Shown piece by piece: positions 1 to 5,457 of a stretch of 9,886 bases of DNA; the first letter of the stretch is position 1; every line of letters starts with the position of its first letter. A program made the position numbers and the translations under genes. The notes under the pieces are model-generated. The model searched no databases and was not told the origin of the DNA. It was given only the letters and a program-made list of their open reading frames with translations. Where the stretch lies: contig JAFZIX010000146.1 of assembly GCA_017554135.1 (NCBI GenBank), positions 1-9,886 of the forward strand, given 5' to 3'. The DNA comes from Bacteroidales bacterium (lineage in GTDB: Bacteria; Bacteroidota; Bacteroidia; Bacteroidales; UBA932).

Positions 1-50
1 AGGAAGATGATTGATTGTTTGTCTACCATTTTGATCATTGTTTAGGCTCT

Positions 51-74
51 TGTTTCCTTTGCTGCAAAGAAACA
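51..74. repeat. Imperfect inverted repeat (hairpin) in non-coding DNA
   Basis: TGTTT(C)CTTTGC, a single central T, then GCAAAGAAACA form an 11-bp stem with one bulged C at position 56. The core CTTTGC-T-GCAAAG is a perfect palindrome. No T-run follows on either strand, so it is not a convincing intrinsic terminator. It lies beside the TGGTAC tandem repeats and may belong to the same mobile-element end. Apart from this and those repeats, nothing is recognisable in 1-136. Confidence 0.4.
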
Positions 75-90
75 TTCTTGCCGATCAAAG

Positions 91-141
91 TGGTACACTT
101 TTCAATTATTTTCCTGGTACATTTTTCAATTATTATTTACA
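91..141. mobile_element. Tandem 24-bp repeats, possible IS21-family terminus
   Basis: Two adjacent 24-bp units start with TGGTAC at 91 and 115. They share TGGTACA(C/T)TTTTCAATTATT and differ mainly in their last bases. Read on the minus strand, the block starts TGTAAATAATAATTG at 141 and repeats AATTGAAAA(A/G)TGTACCA twice. IS21-family elements begin with TG, end with CA and carry several short direct repeats at each end, so the pattern fits one terminus with the element body to the left of the window. No transposase (istA/istB) is visible, so the assignment rests on pattern recall and repeat architecture only. The proposed boundary lies between 141 and 142, inside the last sense codon of the winged-helix gene. 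Confidence 0.45.
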
Positions 142-415
142 GGTACTCTTTTAAGGCCTCTACATAACGAGAGAAGGCTTCCTGCCCCGAGGGGGTAATC
201 CTACATGTAGTGCGTGGCATCTTGCCCTTGAAGCCCTTTTCTACGGTGATGTAGCCGGCAGAGGTGAGTTTGTCTATCTGGACACTGAGGTTCCCCGAGG
301 TGGCCCCCGTCTGTTTCTTGATGAAGGTGAAGTCGGCCTCATCCACCCCGGCCAGGATAGACATCACGGCCAGCCGGAGTTCGGAATGCAGCAGGGGATC
401 AAGTTTGGGAAACAT
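137..415 (-). CDS. Winged-helix DNA-binding transcriptional regulator (HTH_34 / MarR-like)
   Basis: A 92-residue protein that is nearly all one winged-helix domain. The N-terminal helix has LDPLLHSELRLAVMSIL, a signature of the small HTH_34 (PF13601) family. A helix-turn-helix follows, with recognition helix near residues 37-53 (GATSGNLSVQIDKL), then a basic beta-wing near 54-73 (GYITVEKGFKGKMPRTT) and a short C-terminal helix. It has no ligand-binding domain and probably acts as a dimeric repressor. The start lies three bases after the stop of the membrane-protein gene at 419, so the two genes are almost certainly co-transcribed and translationally coupled. In Bacteroidota such regulators are often paired with a membrane protein of unknown function. 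The C-terminus ends YVEALKEYL; its last two Leu-codon bases and its stop lie in the putative IS21-type end, so the native tail may have differed slightly. Confidence 0.9.
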   Translation of the reverse strand: MFPKLDPLLHSELRLAVMSILAGVDEADFTFIKKQTGATSGNLSVQIDKLTSAGYITVEKGFKGKMPRTTCRITPSGQEAFSRYVEALKEYL

Positions 416-418
416 GGC

Positions 419-1036
419 TTACTTGTACTGATATTTGATAATCAGGCCTGTAGCCGCCAGGACTACGCCCGCCAGGGTGAAGATCAGCATCTGTTCCGCG
501 CCTTCGGTGAGGAGGTAGTAGATAACGACTCCGCCGATGCCAGTGAGCCATCCCGCAATCTTGATTGTCCAGTTCTTGAGAGCGATGCCGCTGATGGTCT
601 CGGCAAGGCCGAAGAGAAGAACGATGCTTGCCGTGAGACTGCCGGCCAGGACGAGTCCGTTGAGATCTGTGGTGCCGGTAAACGCATAGCATACGGTAAA
701 GAGTGACAGCGTGCAGGCAAATATGCCGAACGCCCTCCAGATGCCGGTGTTGATGCGGCTGATGGTGTTTTCTGCACGGACGACTTGCTCCTTACTGCCG
801 ATCCAGCGAGAGAGAGGAATACCCACAAGCGGCATCCCGAACCAGAGGTTGCACCAGACAGCATGATCGGTCGTTTTCCATAAGCAGTAAACAAGGAGAG
901 AGAAAACAGTCAGCAGAATTCCCCATAAGATGAAGTACTTACCGCCATGACGGACGATATCCTGACGATTCTTGTTCATGGTCTCGGTAATAATTTTCAG
1001 GCTTTCCTGGGCCGTCATTTCTTTGTTCTGTTCCAT
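419..1036 (-). CDS. Six-helix integral membrane protein of unknown function
   Basis: A 205-residue protein starting MEQNKEMTAQ. A soluble N-terminus of about 32 residues (predicted helical, charged) is followed by hydrophobic segments near residues 34-53, 60-76, 100-119, 126-146, 152-176 and 181-201, and it ends KYQYK. No catalytic motif is recognisable. The frame stays open up to 1171, but a good Bacteroidota promoter (TATATTTG at 1102-1109) lies inside that extension and no start-like context is seen there, so the ATG at 1036 is preferred. The leader would be about 60 nt. The gene is the first of a two-gene unit with the winged-helix regulator downstream, a common arrangement in Bacteroidota in which the regulator probably controls its own operon. 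The partner, substrate and role of the membrane protein cannot be told from the sequence. Confidence 0.85.
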   Translation of the reverse strand: MEQNKEMTAQESLKIITETMNKNRQDIVRHGGKYFILWGILLTVFSLLVYCLWKTTDHAVWCNLWFGMPLVGIPLSRWIGSKEQVVRAENTISRINTGIWRAFGIFACTLSLFTVCYAFTGTTDLNGLVLAGSLTASIVLLFGLAETISGIALKNWTIKIAGWLTGIGGVVIYYLLTEGAEQMLIFTLAGVVLAATGLIIKYQYK

Positions 1037-1101
1037 TGTATTAACTTTTTTACTTGTTTTTGAGACCCCTGAAAGCTGCGCAGTCTTCCGGAATCCCACT
1101 G

Positions 1102-1133
1102 CAAATATAAACAAGTTTACATTATAAACCAAA
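1102..1133 (-). promoter_or_regulatory. Bacteroidota-type promoter for the membrane protein/regulator operon
   Basis: On the minus strand TTTG (1133-1130) is followed after exactly 20 bp by TATATTTG (1109-1102). This matches the Bacteroides -33/-7 consensus TTTG-N19-21-TAnnTTTG. Transcription should begin near 1098, about 60 nt before the ATG at 1036. Its place inside the longer open frame supports the shorter protein. Confidence 0.7.
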
Positions 1134-1142
1134 TTTATTTTG

Positions 1143-1199
1143 AAAAATCTGTTGTGCTCCCATAGCCCCATTCGCTATTGAACTGCGACCGAAGCACAA
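1143..1199 (-). terminator. Probable intrinsic terminator after the Big_2/FISUMP lipoprotein gene
   Basis: In the minus-strand transcript, TTGTGCT (1199-1193) pairs with AGCACAA (1158-1152). A nested ATAGC/GCTAT hairpin (1178-1174 with 1166-1162) lies inside the loop, and TTTTT (1147-1143) follows four bases after the stem. It starts six bases beyond the lipoprotein stop and ends before the -33 box of the next gene, as expected for a terminator. The outer loop is long, so strength is uncertain. Confidence 0.45.
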
Positions 1200-1204
1200 T
1201 ACTC

Positions 1205-2380
1205 CTATTTCTTTACAGGGCGAATTGCGGCGGCATTGCAGCGAAGATAATTTTTCCTGTCAACCGAGCCGTAGTACTTTAAGTTAAGGAGGAGGGCCTT
1301 GTCAGGGGAAGATGTGTCAAGGGACGAAGACCAGTAGTAGCCATCAACACGTTTGTTTTCCAAGGTCCAGCCATATGAATAGCCCGGAGTTGTAAGGAAT
1401 ATGCTCCTGCCGGTGATCTTGCTGGTTACTATCTTTCCGTCAATGCCATTCCTACGGAAGTAACGCCATTCGCATTTCTCCATGAGTTCTTTCCACTCGT
1501 TATCTGTGGGCATACGCCAATCTTTACCCAGGGCAAAGGCGGCAGCATCATCAGCTTTCTCCAGAGTAGTTAAACCATCGACACCGCCATAAGAACTCAC
1601 GGTATTGTACTTTGTGAGCCGATCCAGATTACCAAGGTACCCTTCGCACCACTTGTACGTTGTCCATGTCAATCCGTCTTTCGCTAAGACCTCGAAGTTA
1701 TTATCATATCCCGGTGTGGTCTCCCCCCAGCAGTACAGGTCTCCAAAATCCGCCTCCGAGAATGCGCCTAAATTGGCATTTGCCCACTTGACGGAAAGCC
1801 CGAGATCAACTGCCTTTATCCGGAAAGGATCAAAGACCTCCACTTCGCATTTCAGCTCGTTTGCGCCGACCACAACTTTTACCGTAACTGTTCCCGCAGC
1901 TTTGGCAGTAACAAGACCATCATCGACTTCCACAACCGATTCATCGGAAGAAAACCATTCCAAATGGCCCAGTCCAGATCTCGACAACACTTCCAACTGC
2001 CCGGTTTCTCCAGTAAACAACTTCATTTTCTGCCTGCTGATTTGAGTAACATATATCGCGACTACGTTGACAGTACACCTTGCCGTCAAATTACCGCACG
2101 ATGCAATAATGTAGGCGAAACCGGACTTGAGGCCTACTACATCCCCTTTATCATCAACAGAGGCTATACTGCTGTCGGAACTGGTCCATTTGACCTTATT
2201 GTTTTTGGCATTATCGGGAGTAACAGTGGGAATGAGCCTGATAATTTTCCCCTCCTTGATGGTGACCGATGTCTGGTTGAGAGAAATGCTCTTCACGCGG
2301 GAAGTTATCTCTAGCGGATTACACGCCGTCATTGCGGCAAGAACAGCTATGGTCAAACATAAAGTGATTATTCGTCTCAT
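1205..2380 (-). CDS. Surface lipoprotein with two Big_2 Ig-like domains and a FISUMP/DUF1566-like C-terminus
   Basis: A 391-residue protein. The signal peptide MRRIITLCLTIAVLAAMTAC has lipobox AMTAC, with Cys20 as lipidation site. Residues 29-106 and 112-183 are two bacterial Ig-like group 2 (Big_2) domains, with typical VKSISLNQTSVTIKEG, WTSSDSSIASVDDKG and WFSSDESVVEVDDGLVTAK strand patterns. From residue 189 on, VDLGLSVKWANANLG, YCWGETTPG, WRMPTDNEWKELM, GYYWSSS and the final AAAIRPVKK mark the FISUMP (TIGR02145)/DUF1566-like domain common in Bacteroidota surface proteins. The role is probably extracellular adhesion or binding; the ligand is unknown and no catalytic residues are evident. 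The frame continues to an ATG at 2419, but that lies upstream of the promoter -7 box, so 2380 is the start. It is divergent from the BamE-like lipoprotein gene. Confidence 0.9.
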   Translation of the reverse strand: MRRIITLCLTIAVLAAMTACNPLEITSRVKSISLNQTSVTIKEGKIIRLIPTVTPDNAKNNKVKWTSSDSSIASVDDKGDVVGLKSGFAYIIASCGNLTARCTVNVVAIYVTQISRQKMKLFTGETGQLEVLSRSGLGHLEWFSSDESVVEVDDGLVTAKAAGTVTVKVVVGANELKCEVEVFDPFRIKAVDLGLSVKWANANLGAFSEADFGDLYCWGETTPGYDNNFEVLAKDGLTWTTYKWCEGYLGNLDRLTKYNTVSSYGGVDGLTTLEKADDAAAFALGKDWRMPTDNEWKELMEKCEWRYFRRNGIDGKIVTSKITGRSIFLTTPGYSYGWTLENKRVDGYYWSSSLDTSSPDKALLLNLKYYGSVDRKNYLRCNAAAIRPVKK

Positions 2381-2399
2381 AATACAAGCGGTTACCTTA

Positions 2400-2430
2400 C
2401 AAATATAATCTATTTTCACTTGTCCGTCAA
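2400..2430 (-). promoter_or_regulatory. Bacteroidota-type promoter for the Big_2/FISUMP lipoprotein
   Basis: The minus strand carries TTG (2430-2428) and, 20 bp later, TATATTTG (2407-2400). Transcription from about 2396 would give a leader of roughly 16 nt before the ATG at 2380. The box overlaps the first codons of the longer open frame and so rules that start out. Confidence 0.65.
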
Positions 2431-2544
2431 CACCCGACTCTTAGGCGCCACGTTAAGGAATATTGCAAGTGTTTATTATTATACCTTGTTTTATTGGCCG
2501 ACCGAGGCACAGAAAGAGCGGCTAGGATTTTTAAATATTTTGTA

Positions 2545-2552
2545 TATCTTTG
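2545..2552 (+). promoter_or_regulatory. -7 box (TATCTTTG) of the BamE-like lipoprotein gene
   Basis: TATCTTTG matches TAnnTTTG and lies 26 bp before the ATG at 2579, giving a leader of about 22 nt. No clear TTG is seen 19-21 bp upstream, so the -33 half is weak. The stretch 2431-2544 between the divergent promoters is AT-rich, and I see no gene in it. Confidence 0.5.
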
Positions 2553-2578
2553 TCGTACAACGATATAACTTATTCATT

Positions 2579-3022
2579 ATGAGGCATCTTTTTCTGCTGA
2601 CCGCTTTGCTTTGTATGCTCTCGTCTTGCACGGTAACCACTAAGATCAATTCAGCCAATGATTACTATTCCGCTTATGGTGGAAAATCATATAGTTATAT
2701 AGTAAATGTGTGGGGCGCTCCCAATAGAGTCGAATCAGATGGACAGGGTGGACAAATACTGATCTACGAATCATTCACTCAATCGACCAGTGGTAGCATA
2801 TATAACAACGGTTCTAACACCTCCGACATTCGCGCGAATACTTTGGCTACCAGGCACTATGCCGAGTTCTATATTTCCTCCGATGACACTTGTTACAAGG
2901 TGCGCACAAATCACATGCAGGATGGAGGAAAAAAAATCAGTTGGTTGAAGACTGGCCTGCTTGCCGCTCTAGGCACACCAATAGCATATATTGTGTACCT
3001 TATGTTAGCGCCGAAAAATTAA
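2579..3022 (+). CDS. Small lipoprotein with BamE/SmpA-like motif and C-terminal hydrophobic helix
   Basis: A 147-residue protein starting MRHLFLLTALLCMLSSC, with lipobox LSSC and lipidation at Cys17. The segment YSYIVNVWGAPNRVESDGQGG then ILIYE (residues 38-64) resembles the 'lG.P' turn followed by a Y/W-rich strand in BamE/SmpA-like small lipoproteins. That is similarity in pattern only, and I would call the family unassigned. A Ser/Asn/Thr-rich middle (66-90) is followed by a further strand region and then a strongly hydrophobic segment near 122-143 that could span a membrane. A lipid anchor plus a C-terminal helix is an unusual combination. The frame is open to an ATG at 2420, but a -7 box at 2545 and the clean signal peptide favour 2579. 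Its TAA overlaps the stop of the convergent 41-residue gene. It is more AT-rich than the genes to the right. Confidence 0.8.
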   Translation: MRHLFLLTALLCMLSSCTVTTKINSANDYYSAYGGKSYSYIVNVWGAPNRVESDGQGGQILIYESFTQSTSGSIYNNGSNTSDIRANTLATRHYAEFYISSDDTCYKVRTNHMQDGGKKISWLKTGLLAALGTPIAYIVYLMLAPKN

Positions 3023-3144
3023 TTGCCAGAATCACAATTCTCCCCAGCAGGAGAACCAGATGAAGTCCATGACCTTGCCTGCTGGCTGGTGCACGCCGCC
3101 AGCCCGGCCATCAGCATGATGCAACACAGGGCTGCCCGGATCAT
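3019..3144 (-). CDS. 41-residue small lipoprotein (unknown function)
   Basis: A short frame reads MIRAALCCIMLMAGLAAC, then TSQQARSWTSSGSPAGENCDSGN and stop. The first 18 residues make a textbook lipoprotein signal peptide: Arg at position 3, a hydrophobic core, and lipobox LAAC with Cys18. The mature part would be only 24 residues, polar and Ser/Gly-rich, with one further Cys. It starts 10 bases after the stop of the beta-barrel gene at 3155 on the same strand, so it is likely the second gene of that operon. Its TAA overlaps the TAA of the convergent plus-strand gene in a shared TTAA (3019-3022). Alternatively it could be the remnant of a longer lipoprotein gene, or chance. The signal peptide, spacing and exact abutment argue for a real gene. 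No family is recognised. Confidence 0.6.
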   Translation of the reverse strand: MIRAALCCIMLMAGLAACTSQQARSWTSSGSPAGENCDSGN

Positions 3145-3154
3145 AGGACGAATG

Positions 3155-3724
3155 TCAGTCCACGAAGGCCAGGGCGTTGATTGAGAAGCCGCCGTAGATG
3201 GCCCTACTTGTTGCTATCAAATTGATGCTAAACCATTTACAAGGCTGGATAGAGAGCCCGCCACCATAGTTGAAATAGTGAGTGCGAGTTCCCGGTGTTA
3301 CCTTATAGGGATGATAGTAATCAAAGGAATAGTCATCCACCTCGACATCAAGTTTGGAACCGTCCGTAATACCCTCATTGGTTTGGGCATAACCGATCAT
3401 GGGCATGATGCGCAGCCACTTGAATACGGGTATCTGGTAACTGGCATTAATGCAAAAAGCCACGGAATCATTCCATTTGGCATCACTGACTTCTGCTACG
3501 TTGGTGTACCTGTGCTGAGGCTCCGATTTCAAGAAATCCAAATAAAAACCATGAAACAGGATGTTTGCTCCAAGCGCCAGCCTGGCGTACGGGGTGAATG
3601 AACCAGCCTCGCCGAAATTGAACCCACCCTCCATACGGGGCGAATTCCATGAAAAATCAAACATCTGCTGAGCATTTGCGCCCACAGAGATGGTCAACAA
3701 TGCGATAAGAATGATCTTTTTCAT
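3155..3724 (-). CDS. Secreted outer-membrane beta-barrel-like protein
   Basis: A 189-residue protein with signal peptide MKKIILIALLTISVGANA and a likely signal peptidase I cut before Gln19. The mature part alternates polar and hydrophobic residues in strands such as FTPYARLALGANILFHGFYLDF (42-63), SVAFCINASYQIPVFKWLRIMPMIGYAQ (87-114), HYFNYGGGLSIQPCKWFSINLIATSRAIYGGF (149-180) and SINALAFVD (181-189). Aromatic girdle residues and Gly-rich turns suggest a small eight-strand-type barrel in the outer membrane. The very last residue is Asp rather than aromatic, which is atypical for barrels inserted by BamA, so a periplasmic beta-rich fold is an alternative. An AGGA sequence lies about 8 bases before the ATG, and a full -33/-7 promoter precedes it. 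A 41-residue lipoprotein gene follows in the same direction. No specific function is recognised. Confidence 0.8.
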   Translation of the reverse strand: MKKIILIALLTISVGANAQQMFDFSWNSPRMEGGFNFGEAGSFTPYARLALGANILFHGFYLDFLKSEPQHRYTNVAEVSDAKWNDSVAFCINASYQIPVFKWLRIMPMIGYAQTNEGITDGSKLDVEVDDYSFDYYHPYKVTPGTRTHYFNYGGGLSIQPCKWFSINLIATSRAIYGGFSINALAFVD

Positions 3725-3745
3725 ATTATTATCCTAAAAATCCTT

Positions 3746-3777
3746 CAAAGATACTTAGAATAATATGAAATATCAAC
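3746..3777 (-). promoter_or_regulatory. Bacteroidota-type promoter for the beta-barrel gene
   Basis: On the minus strand GTTG (3777-3774) is followed after 20 bp by TATCTTTG (3753-3746), close to the TTTG/TAnnTTTG consensus. It gives a leader of about 18 nt containing AGGATAATAAT just before the ATG at 3724. It probably also serves the small lipoprotein gene downstream. Confidence 0.65.
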
Positions 3778-3804
3778 TCTCTGAAATAATCCCAAGTTGC
3801 AGAT

Positions 3805-5340
3805 TTAGTTCAGGCGCACCATGGTAGTGACCACCATACCGGCGTTGTTTTCGCTGCCTATGGTGGTCTTTATTTTGCCGCGGTCGGCGCCGGTGACGGA
3901 AGTATAGAAAGACAGAATCGTACCGTCTGTCATTGAGGCGGAATACCGCAGTGTCAGTGAAGCAGCTTCAAAATACTCCAACCTAAGGGTGCCAGGCACA
4001 ATCTTGCTCTTATAACTGGAGGCGCTGCTCCAGTCCAGAGACACATATTCGGCAGCATCCTTGGACAAATCGCATTCCCAATAGCCGTTGGTGCCATCAA
4101 TGGCATATGCTACACCGTTTACGTAATCGTTCCGGAGGGAAGGGTAATGTTCCGGTAAGGAACGGGTGGTAACGGTCCCGGCCTTGGGGTCGAGAGTGTG
4201 GATCTTCACGCCGTCATAATCGTTTCCGGACCACCAGCTCAGTTTGTCCGTTGTGGAGATGAAACACTCCCCGCCCCCAGATACAAACTCGTTGACGGAG
4301 CAAATCAGACCGCCCTTAGTGAGGGATGTGCCGGTAATATTAAGATTATAAAAGTCTGTGCGATAACCATCACGAGTCCATTGCTCCTTGCCGTCACCTT
4401 CAACTATCTGGGTCTCCTGACCTACTCCGAGATATAGTTTCCCGCCGATGGAAAGGAAGAACATCTCACCCTTTCCAGGCGTAGAATTCTCCAGCAGCAC
4501 GGGGCTGAAAGAAGGTGGCGCGATTATACCGAGAGAATAACCGAGCGCATTCGGGTAATAGAGTTCCGCTCCAAGACAATCGCCCGCCGGGAAAATATTG
4601 CCGCAACCTATGTTGTTACCAAGCGTGTTCACCACGTCAAGCGTGCTGCCGTTATCCTGGAGATGGATTAGCGACGGGAGATTTGGATCACTCATGCCAC
4701 TATGACTCCAACCCCAGTTCGTTACGAACAAGTCGTTACCCAACTGATGGAACCAGCCGTTCAGGAAGGTCGGCTGTTTGAAGCCATCATCCATCCCGTT
4801 AGGAGCGCCGGCCTCCAGGGTCCATTCGAACAAGGCTCCGTCGCTCTTGCGGATTAGGTAATGGGCTCCGTGACGCTCGTGATATTTGGCACTGAAATCG
4901 TTGATCAGTTTGCTTATGGCGCTCCTGGCAGGACCTTTAGGAATTGTATTGTTGCTCCAGCCATCCTTAACGTCAAGATGACAGTTGGCAAGCCAGAGCC
5001 AGCCTTCCCCTACAGGAAAGATGAAATTCGGGGAGATAATAAGGTTGGCCTGAATGGTTTCAGCCACTTCCCCATCGGCCCCTTCAACATCAACATTATA
5101 GGTCACCTGAACCATGGTGCCGTCTTCGGATACGGTGTAAAGAGCCTTAGGACCAACAGCTACGTCTCCTTCTGCCTTGGTGCTGATTTGATTCTGTGCT
5201 AATGCCAGCATGGAGGCGTCGCCAATATTGGCTTTACGGAATTTAACTTTGGCTTTGGATGCACCGCCGTCCTTGTCGCAAGAAGAAAGAAGAGCCAGCA
5301 AGACTGCCAGCGCTATCAAAAGAATACTCTTGTTTTTCAT
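3805..5340 (-). CDS. Large lipoprotein of unknown function, beta-rich
   Basis: A 511-residue protein starting MKNKSILLIALAVLLALLSSC, with lipobox LSSC and lipidation at Cys21, followed by the charged DKDGG seen at the start of many Bacteroidota lipoproteins. The mature part is Gly-, Asp- and Trp-rich and cycles through strand-turn units such as GWLWLANCHLD, HYLIRKSDGALFEW, FLNGWFHQLGNDLFVTNWGW, FFLSIGGKLYLGVG and VNGVAYAIDGTNGYWECD. This suggests a beta-propeller-like, all-beta extracytoplasmic fold. No catalytic motif or named domain is recognised. A DUF4374-like surface protein is a possibility that only a profile search would settle. The open frame reaches an ATG at 5361, but this lies within the -7 box (5359-5366), so 5340 is the start. 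It is divergent from the two-component system, with 117 bp between starts, which makes it the best local candidate for its target. Confidence 0.85.
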   Translation of the reverse strand: MKNKSILLIALAVLLALLSSCDKDGGASKAKVKFRKANIGDASMLALAQNQISTKAEGDVAVGPKALYTVSEDGTMVQVTYNVDVEGADGEVAETIQANLIISPNFIFPVGEGWLWLANCHLDVKDGWSNNTIPKGPARSAISKLINDFSAKYHERHGAHYLIRKSDGALFEWTLEAGAPNGMDDGFKQPTFLNGWFHQLGNDLFVTNWGWSHSGMSDPNLPSLIHLQDNGSTLDVVNTLGNNIGCGNIFPAGDCLGAELYYPNALGYSLGIIAPPSFSPVLLENSTPGKGEMFFLSIGGKLYLGVGQETQIVEGDGKEQWTRDGYRTDFYNLNITGTSLTKGGLICSVNEFVSGGGECFISTTDKLSWWSGNDYDGVKIHTLDPKAGTVTTRSLPEHYPSLRNDYVNGVAYAIDGTNGYWECDLSKDAAEYVSLDWSSASSYKSKIVPGTLRLEYFEAASLTLRYSASMTDGTILSFYTSVTGADRGKIKTTIGSENNAGMVVTTMVRLN

Positions 5341-5358
5341 ATACGTGGTTGTTTTTTG

Positions 5359-5366
5359 CAAAACTA
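5359..5366 (-). promoter_or_regulatory. -7 box (TAGTTTTG) of the 511-residue lipoprotein gene
   Basis: The minus strand reads TAGTTTTG, matching TAnnTTTG, and predicts a leader of about 15 nt before the ATG at 5340. There is no TTG 19-21 bp upstream; that space is occupied by the flank of the palindrome at 5385-5407. A weak -33 box beside a palindrome is what an activator-dependent promoter might look like. Confidence 0.5.
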
Positions 5367-5384
5367 CAGCATCGGTTTATTCTT

Positions 5385-5407
5385 TTTGTGGTGGATTCCG
5401 CCACAAA
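5385..5407. promoter_or_regulatory. 10-bp hyphenated palindrome between divergent promoters (candidate operator)
   Basis: TTTGTGGTGG-ATT-CCGCCACAAA has ten paired positions, one of them a T/G mismatch at 5392/5400, around a 3-base centre. It lies 18 bp upstream of the lipoprotein -7 box and 35 bp upstream of the sensor-gene -7 box, where a dimeric response regulator could bind and act in both directions. Use as an operator is inferred; it could also form an RNA hairpin, but it lies upstream of both predicted transcription starts. Confidence 0.4.
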
Positions 5408-5442
5408 GTGTTCTGGGACAAGGGATTTCCAGGAAGATTTGA

Positions 5443-5450
5443 TAACTTTG
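5443..5450 (+). promoter_or_regulatory. -7 box (TAACTTTG) of the sensor kinase gene
   Basis: TAACTTTG matches TAnnTTTG and ends only 7 bases before the ATG at 5458. The predicted start of transcription would be about 4 nt from the start codon, so the mRNA would be nearly leaderless. An in-frame TAA at 5443-5445 excludes a start further upstream. No -33 TTG is evident. Confidence 0.5.
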
Positions 5451-5457
5451 TAAAAGG

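Noticed and set aside
51..74. Intrinsic terminator for the winged-helix operon
   Set aside because: The hairpin is good but no T-run follows on the minus strand, and the loop is too tight.
91..138. CRISPR-like repeats
   Set aside because: There are only two units, directly abutting without spacers.
386..894. Plus-strand and alternate minus ORFs across the membrane-protein gene
   Set aside because: They are shadows of the real gene with low-complexity composition and no start signals.
1037..1171. N-terminal extension of the six-helix membrane protein from an ATG at 1171
   Set aside because: The extension contains the -33/-7 promoter at 1102-1133 and lies partly in the terminator region; its sequence looks like translated non-coding DNA.
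2381..2419. Longer start for the Big_2/FISUMP lipoprotein
   Set aside because: The TATATTTG promoter box (2400-2407) overlaps these codons, and the clean lipoprotein signal begins at 2380.
2420..2578. 53-residue N-terminal extension of the BamE-like lipoprotein
   Set aside because: It would bury the signal peptide internally, and a -7 box lies at 2545-2552.
5341..5361. Start of the 511-residue lipoprotein at 5361
   Set aside because: The codons fall in the TAGTTTTG box; the lipoprotein signal is regular only from 5340.
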